A stretch of 43,636 nt of DNA from Alphaproteobacteria bacterium (GTDB lineage: Bacteria > Pseudomonadota > Alphaproteobacteria > Micropepsales > Micropepsaceae), in assembly GCA_025361185.1 (NCBI GenBank), contig JANYAR010000131.1, forward strand, positions 1 through 43,636, read 5' to 3'. The position numbers and the translations under genes are program-made. This document shows positions 20,984 to 29,381 of the stretch, piece by piece; position 1 is the first letter of the stretch; each line of letters opens with the position of its first letter. The notes beneath the pieces are model-generated. The model had not been told where the DNA came from, did no database searches, and saw nothing but the letters and a program-made list of their open reading frames with translations.

Positions 20984-22099
20984 TTAGCGCCCGTCGAGCA
21001 GACGCGCGAGACGGCGCTTGCCGGTGTCGACGGCGATCACCGCGCTCATGCCGGCGCGAAGGGGACGGTCGCACTCGCTTTTTTCGATGGCGATGCGCAC
21101 CGGAATACGCTGCACCACCTTGACCCAATTGCCGCTGGCATTTTCCGCCGGAAGCGCGGAGAAACTTGAATCGCTGCCCGCGCTCACATTGGCGACATGA
21201 CCCTTCCACTGGCAGCCCGGATAGGTATCGACCGAAATGTCCACCGGCGCGCCGGTGCGGATGTGCGTGATATCGGTCTCCTTCATGTCGGAGGAGATCC
21301 AGACGTCCTTGCCGATCAGGCCCACGGCGCTGGTGGTGGTGAAGGCCGACATGGCCGAGATCACCAGCGTACCGGGTTGAAGCGAGTCCACTTCGCCCAC
21401 CGTGCCATCGAAGGGCGCGCGCACCACCGCATGGCCAAGCTGACGCTGGACTTCGTCCACCGCCGCCTTGGCTTTCTGATAGGCGGGCGCCTGCTCGACC
21501 GGCATGCCGGGATTGCCGTTCAGCTTGGCCAGCAGGGTCGCCGCGGTCTGCTGCAGCGAAGCGGTCATCGCTTTGGCATTGAGTTCGGCGGCGCGCGCGG
21601 TATCCACCTGCAAGGGCGCGATGGCGTTCTGCTTGGCCAGCGCCTGATAGCGGTTGTAGGTCGCGGCATTGACGTTCGCCATCGCCTGCTGGGCCGCGAC
21701 CTGCGCCATTGCGGCGTGATAAGATGCGCGGGTGGATTCCACGTCTTGCACCGTCTGCGCCAGCGCCGCCTTGGCATTCTCCAGCGCGATCTCGAACGGC
21801 TTGCGGTCCAGCGTGAAGAGGATGTCGCCGGCCTTTACCTGCTGGCCTTCATGGACATTGACGCTCTCCACAAGGCCCGACACGTCGGTCGAAACCATCA
21901 GCTTGTTGGCATGGACATAGGAATCATCGGCGGTCACATAGCGCCCGCCCATCAGATAGATGATGCCGGCCACGGCCAGGAAAAGTCCCACGCCGCCAAA
22001 CATCAGGACCCGGCGCAGCCGCGCCTTGTCGGCCCAGAGCCCGGCCTTTCCTTGCGATGATGCGGCATAAGCCGACACGCTATTGTCGAGGACCGACAT
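20984..22099 (-). CDS. emrA: EmrA-like periplasmic adaptor (membrane fusion protein)
   Basis: A 371-residue HlyD-family adaptor. It has an N-terminal cytoplasmic stretch, one membrane helix (VLMFGGVGLFLAVAGIIYLMGG at about residues 31-52) and a biotinyl-lipoyl half motif (DVSGLVESVNVHEGQQVKAGDILFTLD). A helical hairpin rich in alanine and glutamine follows, then the second lipoyl half (APFDGTVGEVDSLQPGTLV) and a beta-barrel with WVKVVQRIPVRI. It lies directly after marR (stop and start are adjacent, TAAATG), with GGGGGAA as ribosome site. It bridges the transporter to the outer membrane channel, which is not encoded here. Confidence 0.95.
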   Translation of the reverse strand: MSVLDNSVSAYAASSQGKAGLWADKARLRRVLMFGGVGLFLAVAGIIYLMGGRYVTADDSYVHANKLMVSTDVSGLVESVNVHEGQQVKAGDILFTLDRKPFEIALENAKAALAQTVQDVESTRASYHAAMAQVAAQQAMANVNAATYNRYQALAKQNAIAPLQVDTARAAELNAKAMTASLQQTAATLLAKLNGNPGMPVEQAPAYQKAKAAVDEVQRQLGHAVVRAPFDGTVGEVDSLQPGTLVISAMSAFTTTSAVGLIGKDVWISSDMKETDITHIRTGAPVDISVDTYPGCQWKGHVANVSAGSDSSFSALPAENASGNWVKVVQRIPVRIAIEKSECDRPLRAGMSAVIAVDTGKRRLARLLDGR

Positions 22100-22549
22100 T
22101 TATTCCCCCACCGCCGCGACACGCGCGGGGCTTTCCGTGGTCAGATTGGACTTCATCTTGAGCAACACCTGGGTGACAAGCTCCATCGTCGCGTCATCCA
22201 GGCCTTCGGTGGATTCCTGGAACAGCTCGTCCTTGTAACGGTGGATCGCCGTCAGCACCGGCGCGGAGTCCGCCAGCAGATATAGCCGGCGGATACGGCG
22301 GTCGGACGGGTCCAGCCTGCGTTCCAAAAAACCCCTGGCCTCCAGCCGGTCCACCAGCCGTCCCACGGTAATGGGCTCGACCTCGCACAAGGCGGCCATT
22401 TCGTTCTGGGTCATGCCTGGCTGGCGCTCCAGACGCATCAGGATCACGCCCTGGGCACGCGTCATGCCATAGGCCCGGGCCCGGCGGTCAAAACGGGTCC
22501 GCATCAGGCGGGCCACGTCATGCAGTTCGACAAGCATCTCAGCTTTCAT
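22100..22549 (-). CDS. MarR-family transcriptional regulator of the efflux unit
   Basis: A 149-residue MarR-type repressor. The winged helix reads ILMRLERQPGMTQNEMAALCEVEPITVGRLVDRLEARG with the wing RRLDPSDRRIRRLYL, flanked by dimerisation helices. As first gene of the unit marR-emrA-emrB-dehydrogenase-tetR it probably represses its own promoter, as in other mar/emr operons. A fitting inverted repeat lies immediately upstream of the start codon. Confidence 0.93.
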   Translation of the reverse strand: MKAEMLVELHDVARLMRTRFDRRARAYGMTRAQGVILMRLERQPGMTQNEMAALCEVEPITVGRLVDRLEARGFLERRLDPSDRRIRRLYLLADSAPVLTAIHRYKDELFQESTEGLDDATMELVTQVLLKMKSNLTTESPARVAAVGE

Positions 22550-22553
22550 GCCG

Positions 22554-22582
22554 ATAACGTAACGTGCGTTATAATAACGTGC
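22554..22582. promoter_or_regulatory. Candidate MarR operator upstream of the efflux unit
   Basis: ATAACG (22554-22559) and CGTTAT (22567-22572) form an inverted repeat, and TAACGTGC occurs twice as a direct repeat (22560-22567 and 22575-22582, period 15). The site begins 5 bases before the marR ATG, where bound repressor would block transcription or initiation. Such short AT-rich dyads are typical MarR sites. Confidence 0.55.
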
Positions 22583-22633
22583 AAGATCATAAGCTATGCA
22601 ATTTCTTGCCGGTCAGCCATGCGGACAACAAAA

Positions 22634-22658
22634 AAGGGCGGCCCACCGGGCCGCCCTT
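22634..22658 (-). terminator. Rho-independent terminator after pstS
   Basis: On the minus strand an 11-base stem (AAGGGCGGCCC with GGGCCGCCCTT) encloses a 3-base loop and runs into a T-rich tail (22629-22635 in reverse). It closes the porin-pstS unit about 25 bases after the stop. Confidence 0.88.
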
Positions 22659-22682
22659 TTCCGTCAGATCGGATTATCCGGC

Positions 22683-23711
22683 TTACATGCCCGAGCCCTG
22701 GATGTTCTTCCAGCTGGCTTCGACGGCCTTCACGGCGCTTTCCGGCAGCGGCACATAGTCCAGGCCCAGCGCCAGCTGATCGCCCTTCTCAAGACTCCAC
22801 TGGAAGAATTTGAGCGTGTCCTGCGTCGCCTTCTGGTCCGGCGGATTCTTGTAGACCAGGATGTAGGTCGTCGCAGTGATCGGCCAGGACTGTGCACCGG
22901 GCTGATCCACCAGGATGATGTAGAAATTATCCCTGGCCGCGCCCGCCCAGTCGGCATTGGCAGCGGCGGCGCGGAAGCTTTCCACCGTCGGCTCCACCGC
23001 CTGCCCGGCCTTGTTGGCCATCTTCACATGCGCGAGATGGTTTTGCTTGGCATAAGCATATTCGACATAGCCGATGGAGCCGGAAATCTGCGCCACATTG
23101 CCGGCGACGCCTTCATTGCCCTTGGCGCCAATACCCGTGGGCCAGTCGATGGCGGTGTCGGCACCCACATCAGCCTTCCAGGACGCCGATACGCGGCTCA
23201 GATAGGTCGCGAAGATGAAGGTGGTGCCCGACCCGTCCGAGCGATGCACGACGCTGATGCTTTTGCTGGGCAGAGCTAGGCCTGGATTGAGCTTCTTGAT
23301 CGCCGCATCGTCCCAGCGCGCGACCTTGCCCTGGTAGATATCCGCCAGGGTGGCGCCGTCCAAGGTCAACTGCCCAGGCTTGATGCCCGGAACATTGATC
23401 ACCGGCACTACGCCGCCGATCACGGTGGGAAACTGGGTGAGGCCCGAGGCCGCCAATTCCTTGGGCGTGAGCGGCTTGTCGGTGGCGCCGAATGCGACTG
23501 TCTTGGCCTTGATCTGGGCGATGCCGCCGCCCGAACCGATCGACTGATAGTTCAGGCCGACGCCCGACGCGCCCTTATAGACCGCAGCCCATTTGGCATA
23601 GATCGGGAAAGGAAAGCTGGCGCCCGCGCCGGTGATGTCGGCAACCGCGGCGGTCGCGGCGATAGCCAGGCTCGCCACTGCGCCCATCAGGGCCTTGGTG
23701 TTCATCTTCAT
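22683..23711 (-). CDS. pstS: Phosphate ABC transporter substrate-binding protein PstS
   Basis: PstS binds phosphate in the periplasm and delivers it to PstCAB. The 342 residues include a signal peptide (ALMGAVASLAIAATAAVA). Phosphate-binding landmarks are ITGAGASFPFPIYAKW at about 27-42, the GSGGGIAQ loop near 60, the FGATDKPL segment near 74 and HRSDGSGTTFIF near 156. CGGAG precedes the ATG. No pstC, pstA, pstB or phoU follows; instead a porin gene precedes it by 27 bases and shares its Pho box. PstABC must be encoded elsewhere. Confidence 0.97.
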   Translation of the reverse strand: MKMNTKALMGAVASLAIAATAAVADITGAGASFPFPIYAKWAAVYKGASGVGLNYQSIGSGGGIAQIKAKTVAFGATDKPLTPKELAASGLTQFPTVIGGVVPVINVPGIKPGQLTLDGATLADIYQGKVARWDDAAIKKLNPGLALPSKSISVVHRSDGSGTTFIFATYLSRVSASWKADVGADTAIDWPTGIGAKGNEGVAGNVAQISGSIGYVEYAYAKQNHLAHVKMANKAGQAVEPTVESFRAAAANADWAGAARDNFYIILVDQPGAQSWPITATTYILVYKNPPDQKATQDTLKFFQWSLEKGDQLALGLDYVPLPESAVKAVEASWKNIQGSGM

Positions 23712-23738
23712 GTGATTTCTCCGTTCAAACGAGAGTGA

Positions 23739-25442
23739 TTAGTTGGAATATTGGACGCGCAGGCCGACGACATTGAAGTCCTGGCTGTCGCGGTCCGGCA
23801 GCGCTGCGGTGCCCTTGCTGATCTGCACGATGTTGTCGTCAAGTATCATGCGAACATTGCGGTTCAGATACCAGTTGATGCCCAAGGCCATGATCCGCTG
23901 CCGGCCGCCATTGATGCCAACCAATTGGCTGCTGCTGGCGAGCTGGGTTCCATGCCAGCTGAGATCGGTGTCGCTGTAACGAGCAGTCAGTTCCCAGGCG
24001 CCCCAGCTGCCGCCATCCAGTGAGAAGGGCCGCGACGGAACCAGCGATTGGAAACCCGCCTGGGTCTCGGCGAGGGCCGACGCCATATACGTTCCAGCAG
24101 TATAGGTCTTGGTTTCGCCTGTGAGAATCCAGGTACCGCCCAGTGTCCAGCCGTCGAAGGTGGGATGGTCGATTACCGCGGTGGACGAGGTGCAGGCCGG
24201 ATTGCCAGTGGCAAGGATGGAGGAACCGCATTGACGGTCCATCTTGAAATGGGCCCATTCGCCTTCGAGGTAGAAGTTCTGCCAGTTGCCTTCCATGTCA
24301 AAGGCGATCATGTCACCGGTCTTGGCCGCGATATTGCCGGTATCGATCAGTCGGGTGCCGTCGACCCGGATTTCCGGACGTTCGCGGAAGCGAAGCGCCT
24401 GGGCGCCACCGCCGGCCGAATTGCCGCTGTAGAGCACCGAAGCGATGCTCATGCCCACCTGGAAGTTGGAGATGCCGTCGCTCCAGAAACGATCCGTGAC
24501 CCGGCCCAGGATCTGGGTCTGCTCATCGCCGCCATTGCCATGGGCGGCTGCGCTGCCGGTCTTGCCGCCCGTGAAGGCCATGTCGAAAGCGGTATTGTCT
24601 CCCGCCCAGAAGGTATCCGGCCTGGACCAGCCTATTTCCACGCCGCGGCGGCTATCGCCGGCGCCGAAGCTGTCGGCCGCGATGTTCTCGAGATCGGGAC
24701 GCTCCGTCCAGGTTAGGCTGGCGGAATTGGTGGTGCCTTCCATCATGAAGGAGGGCTCGATCACGCCGACACTGAAGTGCCACCAGGGAATGCCAACGTA
24801 AGTAATCACCATCTTGTTGAGCAACGGATCGCCTTCGCCGCCATTGGCGATGGCGCCGACGGCGCAAGTCGAGGTGGCGGTGCCGCCGGGGGGCGTGTTC
24901 AGCGTGGTGGTGGAGGTACAAGTGGAATTCAGGCCGCCGTCGCTGCCACCGGCATTGAGGCGGATTTCATACCAGAAATCGTTGTAGGCCCTACCTTCGA
25001 TACCGAAATAGGCACGGCGCATCACGGCGCCCGAAGACAGATCGCTGGGACCGGCGAAGCCGGAGGGATGGGTGGAATCCTGCATGTAGCCGGCGAAGTC
25101 GGCCTGCATGCGGGCGCGGATGGCCAAGGTGAAGCGGCCATCGCCGGAAGCGAAGGACGCGCGGCCGTTATCGAAGTTCCACACCGCCGAATTGTAGCCC
25201 TGTTCCAGGGTGGAGAGGCGAGTACGGTCAGCCATCGCCCGCTCGTTTTGTGCCGCGGCAGCATCTTCCAGCGCCTGAACTCGGGCCGCGAGTTCGGCGT
25301 TGCTCATATTTGAGGTCGAGGAGGACACGTTTTGCGCCAGAACCAGCGGCTTGTCGGCGCTGTCAGTTCCAGCAGCCTGGGCTCCCGCTGTCATCGCGAC
25401 AGCTGCAACGCCTGCCATCAGCGCAATCTTCCCAATTCTCAT
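23739..25442 (-). CDS. Phosphate-selective porin (OprP/OprO-like)
   Basis: A 567-residue outer-membrane beta-barrel. The ATG at 25442 opens the signal peptide (MRIGKIALMAGVAAVAMTAGAQA) with GGGG upstream; ATGs at 25457 and 25451 are also in frame. A short coiled-coil-like region (NAELAARVQALEDAAAAQNERA) precedes the barrel, as in OprP/OprO-type porins that trimerise through it. Barrel strands such as FTLAIRARMQADFAGYM and a C-terminal VVGLRVQYSN ending follow. Two cysteine-bearing loops (CTSTTTLN..CAVG and CGSSILATGNPAC) are unusual for porins. The Pho box and pstS downstream support a role in phosphate entry. Confidence 0.9.
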   Translation of the reverse strand: MRIGKIALMAGVAAVAMTAGAQAAGTDSADKPLVLAQNVSSSTSNMSNAELAARVQALEDAAAAQNERAMADRTRLSTLEQGYNSAVWNFDNGRASFASGDGRFTLAIRARMQADFAGYMQDSTHPSGFAGPSDLSSGAVMRRAYFGIEGRAYNDFWYEIRLNAGGSDGGLNSTCTSTTTLNTPPGGTATSTCAVGAIANGGEGDPLLNKMVITYVGIPWWHFSVGVIEPSFMMEGTTNSASLTWTERPDLENIAADSFGAGDSRRGVEIGWSRPDTFWAGDNTAFDMAFTGGKTGSAAAHGNGGDEQTQILGRVTDRFWSDGISNFQVGMSIASVLYSGNSAGGGAQALRFRERPEIRVDGTRLIDTGNIAAKTGDMIAFDMEGNWQNFYLEGEWAHFKMDRQCGSSILATGNPACTSSTAVIDHPTFDGWTLGGTWILTGETKTYTAGTYMASALAETQAGFQSLVPSRPFSLDGGSWGAWELTARYSDTDLSWHGTQLASSSQLVGINGGRQRIMALGINWYLNRNVRMILDDNIVQISKGTAALPDRDSQDFNVVGLRVQYSN

Positions 25443-25511
25443 TACCCACATCCCCATTTGGTCCGCGCAAAGTCGCGCGCGGTTGCTGTCGCAGGGGCCA
25501 GCTACAGGAAG

Positions 25512-25540
25512 ATGAAGGTTTCATGACAGTGATGTGACAG
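25512..25540 (-). promoter_or_regulatory. Pho box in front of the porin-pstS unit
   Basis: Read on the minus strand: CTGTCAC, four bases, CTGTCAT, four bases, CCTTCAT. This is two good and one weaker 7-base direct repeat at 11-base period, matching the PhoB-binding consensus (CTGTCAT repeats). It ends 70 bases before the chosen porin start, a position suitable for PhoB activation under phosphate limitation. Confidence 0.8.
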
Positions 25541-25677
25541 GCCTCACGGATGCAGCGGAATCCGCGTTCCAGCCAAAATGTCGCGCCTGTGAATCCTTTT
25601 CAGCGTTGCGGAAAAGTCGCGCTTTGCGGGCAAATTCAGACGGCGTAATGAACTTCGGCGCGCTATCTGCCGTCTAT

Positions 25678-26208
25678 CTAATCCGAGTCTGACGTGCCGC
25701 GGCCCGATGGGCTCTCCGGCGCTTCGTTCTGCGCCAGTGCACCATAACGCCCACGGAAATAGACCAGCGGCGCGCCCGCCCCGTCATGTCTCGCAAAGCG
25801 AAGCACCCGGCCGATCAGGATGGCGTGGTCGCCAGCGTCCTGCACGCTCTCGCGCGCGCATTCGAAGATCGCCAGTGAGTCGGCCAGCGCCGGCGGGCCC
25901 AGTTCGGTGGGAATGAGCGCGATGCCGTCCAGACTGTGCTCGCCTGCCCCGGCGAGTCGCGCCGACACCGCTTTGTGACCACTCGCCAGAATGGAGACGG
26001 TGAAGCCCGGTGCCTGCGCGAAGTGGGGATAGCGGCGCGACCGCCGGTCAATGCACCACAGCACCAGAGGTGGATCCAAAGAGACCGAGGTGAAGCTGTT
26101 GACGGTAATCCCAATATGGGACGCCTCATGGGAGGCGGCCGTCATCACCGCGATTCCGGTGGGAAAACAGCCCAGCGCCGCGCGCAAACCCTTGATATCG
26201 AAGTCCAT
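25678..26208 (-). CDS. Flavin reductase domain protein
   Basis: A 176-residue protein of the flavin reductase-like family, the small partner of two-component flavin monooxygenases, which reduces FMN or FAD with NAD(P)H. Visible: LRAALGCFPTGIAVMTA at the start, GITVNSFTSVSLDPPLVLWCID near residue 33, and AGDHAILIGRVLRFARH near 125, with PLVYFRGRYGAL near the end. AGGTGG precedes the ATG. No oxygenase partner gene is adjacent, so the partner is unknown. Confidence 0.92.
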   Translation of the reverse strand: MDFDIKGLRAALGCFPTGIAVMTAASHEASHIGITVNSFTSVSLDPPLVLWCIDRRSRRYPHFAQAPGFTVSILASGHKAVSARLAGAGEHSLDGIALIPTELGPPALADSLAIFECARESVQDAGDHAILIGRVLRFARHDGAGAPLVYFRGRYGALAQNEAPESPSGRGTSDSD

Positions 26209-26330
26209 AAACCACCTGCGGCCAGACCCGCTTCACACTCGGTTAATCGAGGGTATGCATGATGGCCCAAGGTTAGGCGACGTGGCGAAGACCGCAAGGC
26301 TGAAACCGGGTAATTTCAAAGGTGGCGGGC

Positions 26331-27221
26331 ATGGCCGGCGACAACGCGGTCGTTATCAAACGCATCAAAAAAGGCGGCCATGGCGGCCATCACGGCGGCG
26401 CCTGGAAGGTCGCGTATGCCGACTTCGTGACCGCGATGATGGCCTTCTTCCTGCTGATGTGGCTGATCAATACCACGACACCGGAGCAAAAACGCGGCAT
26501 CGCCGACTACTTCGCGCCCCAATCCATCGCCCAGACGGTTTCGGGCAGCGGCGGTGTTCTGGGCGGCAAGGTGATGGGCGAGGATAATGCGCATGCCGGC
26601 GGCGCACAGTCGGTCATGCAGAAGCAATCGCCGCCCGCGCCGTCCTCGGCCACCAAAGCGCTGGCCGCAGGGGCGACTCAGGGTGGCGCCAATTCCAATT
26701 CCACCAGCAACTCCGACTCGCATTCGGCGCAGGACGGCGAGTTCGCCAATGCCGCCGAAGCTATCCATCAGGCGGTCCAGGACAATCCCGACATCGCCAA
26801 TCTCTCCCATCAGGTGATCACCGAGAATACCCCGCAGGGCCTGCGCATTCAGCTGGTCGATCAGGACGGCCGGCCCATGTTCAAGCAGGGCTCAACCGAA
26901 CCGATGCCCTATGCCAGGAAGCTGCTGGCCGCAATCGGCGGCATCATCTCGACGCTGCCCAACCGTGTATCCATCGGCGGACACACAAGCGGAAACGACT
27001 CGGGGGACGGGTCGAGCTGGGAGATGTCCGCAGCCCGCGCCAACCAAGCTCGCGCCATGCTTCAGGCCGGCGGCCTGTCCAGCGACCGTATCTATGAGAT
27101 CGCGGGCAAGGCGGGGTCCGAGCCGCTTTTGCCGGAGGACCCCAATGCCAGCGCCAACCGCAGGCTTTCCGTCCTGCTGATGCGCGAAGCACCGCCCGCC
27201 CCTGCCCATACGGGGCTTTAG
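26331..27221 (+). CDS. motB: Flagellar motor protein MotB
   Basis: MotB is the peptidoglycan-anchored stator subunit that with MotA channels ions to drive the flagellum. The 296-residue form starts at 26331 (AAAGGTGGC upstream). A basic N-terminus (VIKRIKKGGHGGHHGG) precedes the single membrane helix AYADFVTAMMAFFLLMWLI, whose aspartate is the ion-binding residue. A TPEQKRGIADYF plug-like segment follows, then a long low-complexity linker (about 75-145) and a C-terminal OmpA-like domain with HTSGND and NRRLSVLLM. No motA is adjacent. Confidence 0.93.
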   Translation: MAGDNAVVIKRIKKGGHGGHHGGAWKVAYADFVTAMMAFFLLMWLINTTTPEQKRGIADYFAPQSIAQTVSGSGGVLGGKVMGEDNAHAGGAQSVMQKQSPPAPSSATKALAAGATQGGANSNSTSNSDSHSAQDGEFANAAEAIHQAVQDNPDIANLSHQVITENTPQGLRIQLVDQDGRPMFKQGSTEPMPYARKLLAAIGGIISTLPNRVSIGGHTSGNDSGDGSSWEMSAARANQARAMLQAGGLSSDRIYEIAGKAGSEPLLPEDPNASANRRLSVLLMREAPPAPAHTGL

Positions 27222-27379
27222 CTCTCGGGCCAAAGCCCTTGGGACCAAAGCCTTTCCGGGCCAACAGCGCGTCGGCCCCTCCCCGGCGGGGTCAGGCCGT
27301 AACCACAACCTAAAAAAGGCCGTTGGGCCCCCAATAATCCGCTTCCCTCCGCGCCCGTCCGCGCCATACTTGAATCGGC

Positions 27380-28117
27380 ATGACTGACCAGCGCAGCACA
27401 CGCGTACCGCAATTCTTCCTGACCCCGGGCGGGCCCTGTCCCTATTTGCCCGGCAAGATCGAGCGCAAGGTGTTCGCCCGGCTGGGCGGCAACCTGGCCC
27501 AGCCCCTGTCGGAGGCCCTGACCCATTCCGGATTCCGCCGCAGCCAGTCCATCGCCTACCGCCCGGCTTGCGAAGGGTGTTCGGCTTGTGTGTCGGTGCG
27601 CATCCGCTGCGGCGATTTCCAGGTCAGCCGCAGCCAGAAGCGAATCCTGCGCCGCGCCGCCGGCCTGTCGCGCACGGAAGTGACGGCGGAGGCCACGCGC
27701 GAGCAATTCGCGCTTTTGCGCACCTATCTGGACTCGCGCCATCCCGGTGGCGGCATGAGCGACATGGGCCTGTTCGACTATGTCGCCATGGTGGAAGAGA
27801 CGCCGGTGAACACCCACATTGTGGAATACCGCAAGGCCTCTGGGGGCAACGACGGGGGCACGCTCTTGGCCTGCGCCCTCACCGACCGGCTGCGGGACGG
27901 ACTCAGCATGGTCTATAGCTTCTTCCATCCCGGCGAGGATTCGCGCAGTCTTGGGACCTACATGATCCTGGATCATGTGCGCGCGGCAAAGCAGGCGGGC
28001 CTTCCTTATGTCTATCTGGGATACTGGGTGCGCGGCAGCGACAAGATGGATTACAAGATTCGCTTTTCGCCACTGGAAGCCTTGACTCAGAGTGGCTGGG
28101 AGCTGCTGGAGCCATAA
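27380..28117 (+). CDS. bpt: Aspartate/glutamate leucyltransferase (N-end rule)
   Basis: Bpt transfers leucine from Leu-tRNA to proteins with N-terminal Asp or Glu, marking them for ClpS/ClpAP. The 245 residues match the family. The N-terminal domain carries FFLTPGGPCPYLPG and the cysteine-rich IAYRPACEGCSACVSVRI motif. The C-terminal domain shows SMVYSFFHPGEDSRSLGTYMILDHV and YLGYWVRGSDKMDYKIRFSPLE. It is preceded by about 158 bases without a recognisable gene. Confidence 0.95.
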   Translation: MTDQRSTRVPQFFLTPGGPCPYLPGKIERKVFARLGGNLAQPLSEALTHSGFRRSQSIAYRPACEGCSACVSVRIRCGDFQVSRSQKRILRRAAGLSRTEVTAEATREQFALLRTYLDSRHPGGGMSDMGLFDYVAMVEETPVNTHIVEYRKASGGNDGGTLLACALTDRLRDGLSMVYSFFHPGEDSRSLGTYMILDHVRAAKQAGLPYVYLGYWVRGSDKMDYKIRFSPLEALTQSGWELLEP

Positions 28118-28280
28118 AGCGGACTGCGACACGCGATGTGAGAGTGCGTGCGCCGTGTCGGCTTGTGTCACAAAAAGTTCGCATAAGGTCTTTCAATCCT
28201 GAGCGCACGCGGCATCAAGTTTAAGATTGGGTTAAGTCTCGAGGCATAGGATTCCATCCGCTGCGATGGAGGATCACCCG

Positions 28281-28463
28281 ATGTATCTGGGACTGATTCA
28301 AATTGTGAACGCCGATCTCGAACACCGATATCCGACCGAACATGTCTATGGCGAAAGCCAAACCGGCAGCGCGCCGCCGCAGCTGGTGCAATGGCTGAGA
28401 CGGATATTTCGAGGCGGTTCGGTCCCGGCCGATATCGAAAAAAGACCGGCTGAACGGAACTGA
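28281..28463 (+). CDS. Small protein of unknown function (60 residues)
   Basis: I do not recognise this gene. The ATG at 28281 has a strong GGAGGA eight bases upstream, which argues for real translation; an in-frame ATG at 28266 lies before that site. The sequence begins MYLGLIQIVNADLEHRYPTE and contains a predicted amphipathic segment (PPQLVQWLRRIFRGG) followed by a charged tail. It has no signal peptide and no cysteine. It stands alone after bpt. Confidence 0.5.
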   Translation: MYLGLIQIVNADLEHRYPTEHVYGESQTGSAPPQLVQWLRRIFRGGSVPADIEKRPAERN

Positions 28464-28772
28464 CGCGCCTGCCTTTGCCATCCCGCCTCCGCCAGGGGCT
28501 TTTCTGATCCGCCAGCCCAGATTTGCGAAGCGCCGTTTTTATCCCCGCCGGGATCGACGATAAAAATCGCCTCCGGCGTCAAAGGCGGCCGAATGTCGCC
28601 GAAAATCCCCAATTTCCGCCGCTCTGTCTTGCTACAGCGGAATGGTCGCCAAGACGGCAAAAGAGAACAATGAAAGACCGGGCCTTGTGCCCTTTCCAAG
28701 GATGTGGTTTTCCACATCGCTGAGCCGGTCGTTTTAAGGTTTTTTACACGTGCCGAACCACAGAACCAAGAC
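28464..28772. other. Non-coding stretch without recognisable gene
   Basis: Three hundred bases with no convincing reading frame. The only structure seen is TTTTTAT (28536-28542) with its inverse ATAAAAA (28560-28566), 17 bases apart, around a GC-rich middle. The last part presumably holds the promoter of the next gene (TTTTTTACACG near 28741). Confidence 0.4.
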
Positions 28773-29369
28773 ATGAGTTCGACTATTGCCAGGAACATCA
28801 TCGGCGCGCTTGTCGTGCTTTGCTTGATCGTGGGGGTGGGAATTCACTACCTGAACCGCGAGGACGCTGACCAGCGGCCGGCGCCACAACACATCTCCCA
28901 GCTGGCAAGCATCAGGCTGGGGATGCTGCCCACCGATGTGACCTTGTTGCTGGGAAAGCCCTCTGTTGCAGGCAGCACCGAAATCGACGAAACCGGACAG
29001 GCCCATCTGACCTATATCTATACCAAGAATAACAATGCGGATTATGCGCTGGACATCACATTTTATGGGCCCAGCCGCCTCAGCATGCAGGCCGTGGTGG
29101 TTTGCGAAAATGGCGGCCTTTCGAGCCTTCTGGGACTGGATCGATACAGCAGCGAACCGGCGGTTCTGGGCGCGCTTGGAACACCAAGCCATTCCAGTAT
29201 TCGCAGCGGCGGCCTGGAAAAAGTGATTTCCTATAGTGCGTGGAACGCATCCTTCAAGATTGCGCGCGGCAAGGTGATTGGAATCTGCATCCATCAGGGC
29301 AAATTCATCCAGTATGACAAGGAATCCCCGTTGCCACTGCGCAGACAGGTCAGCACCCAAGCCAGCTGA
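28773..29369 (+). CDS. Membrane-anchored protein with two BamE/SmpA-like repeats
   Basis: A 198-residue protein with one N-terminal membrane helix or uncleaved signal (ARNIIGALVVLCLIVGVGIHYL). It then has two related halves: SIRLGMLPTDVTLLLGKPS, followed by a YIYT strand, and PAVLGALGTPSHSS, followed by VISYSAWNASFKI. The 'G-x-V-x-LLG-x-P' pattern followed by beta strands is that of SmpA/OmlA (BamE-like) domains. There is no lipobox cysteine at the start, so it is probably not a lipoprotein. I chose the ATG at 28773 to begin just before the hydrophobic helix; a longer frame from 28704 adds an unlikely leader. Function unknown. Confidence 0.7.
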   Translation: MSSTIARNIIGALVVLCLIVGVGIHYLNREDADQRPAPQHISQLASIRLGMLPTDVTLLLGKPSVAGSTEIDETGQAHLTYIYTKNNNADYALDITFYGPSRLSMQAVVVCENGGLSSLLGLDRYSSEPAVLGALGTPSHSSIRSGGLEKVISYSAWNASFKIARGKVIGICIHQGKFIQYDKESPLPLRRQVSTQAS

Positions 29370-29381
29370 AGCTATGCAGCC

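Noticed and set aside
27218..28171. 317-codon minus-strand frame opposite the leucyltransferase gene
   Set aside because: Antisense shadow; the plus strand carries all motifs of the Bpt family.
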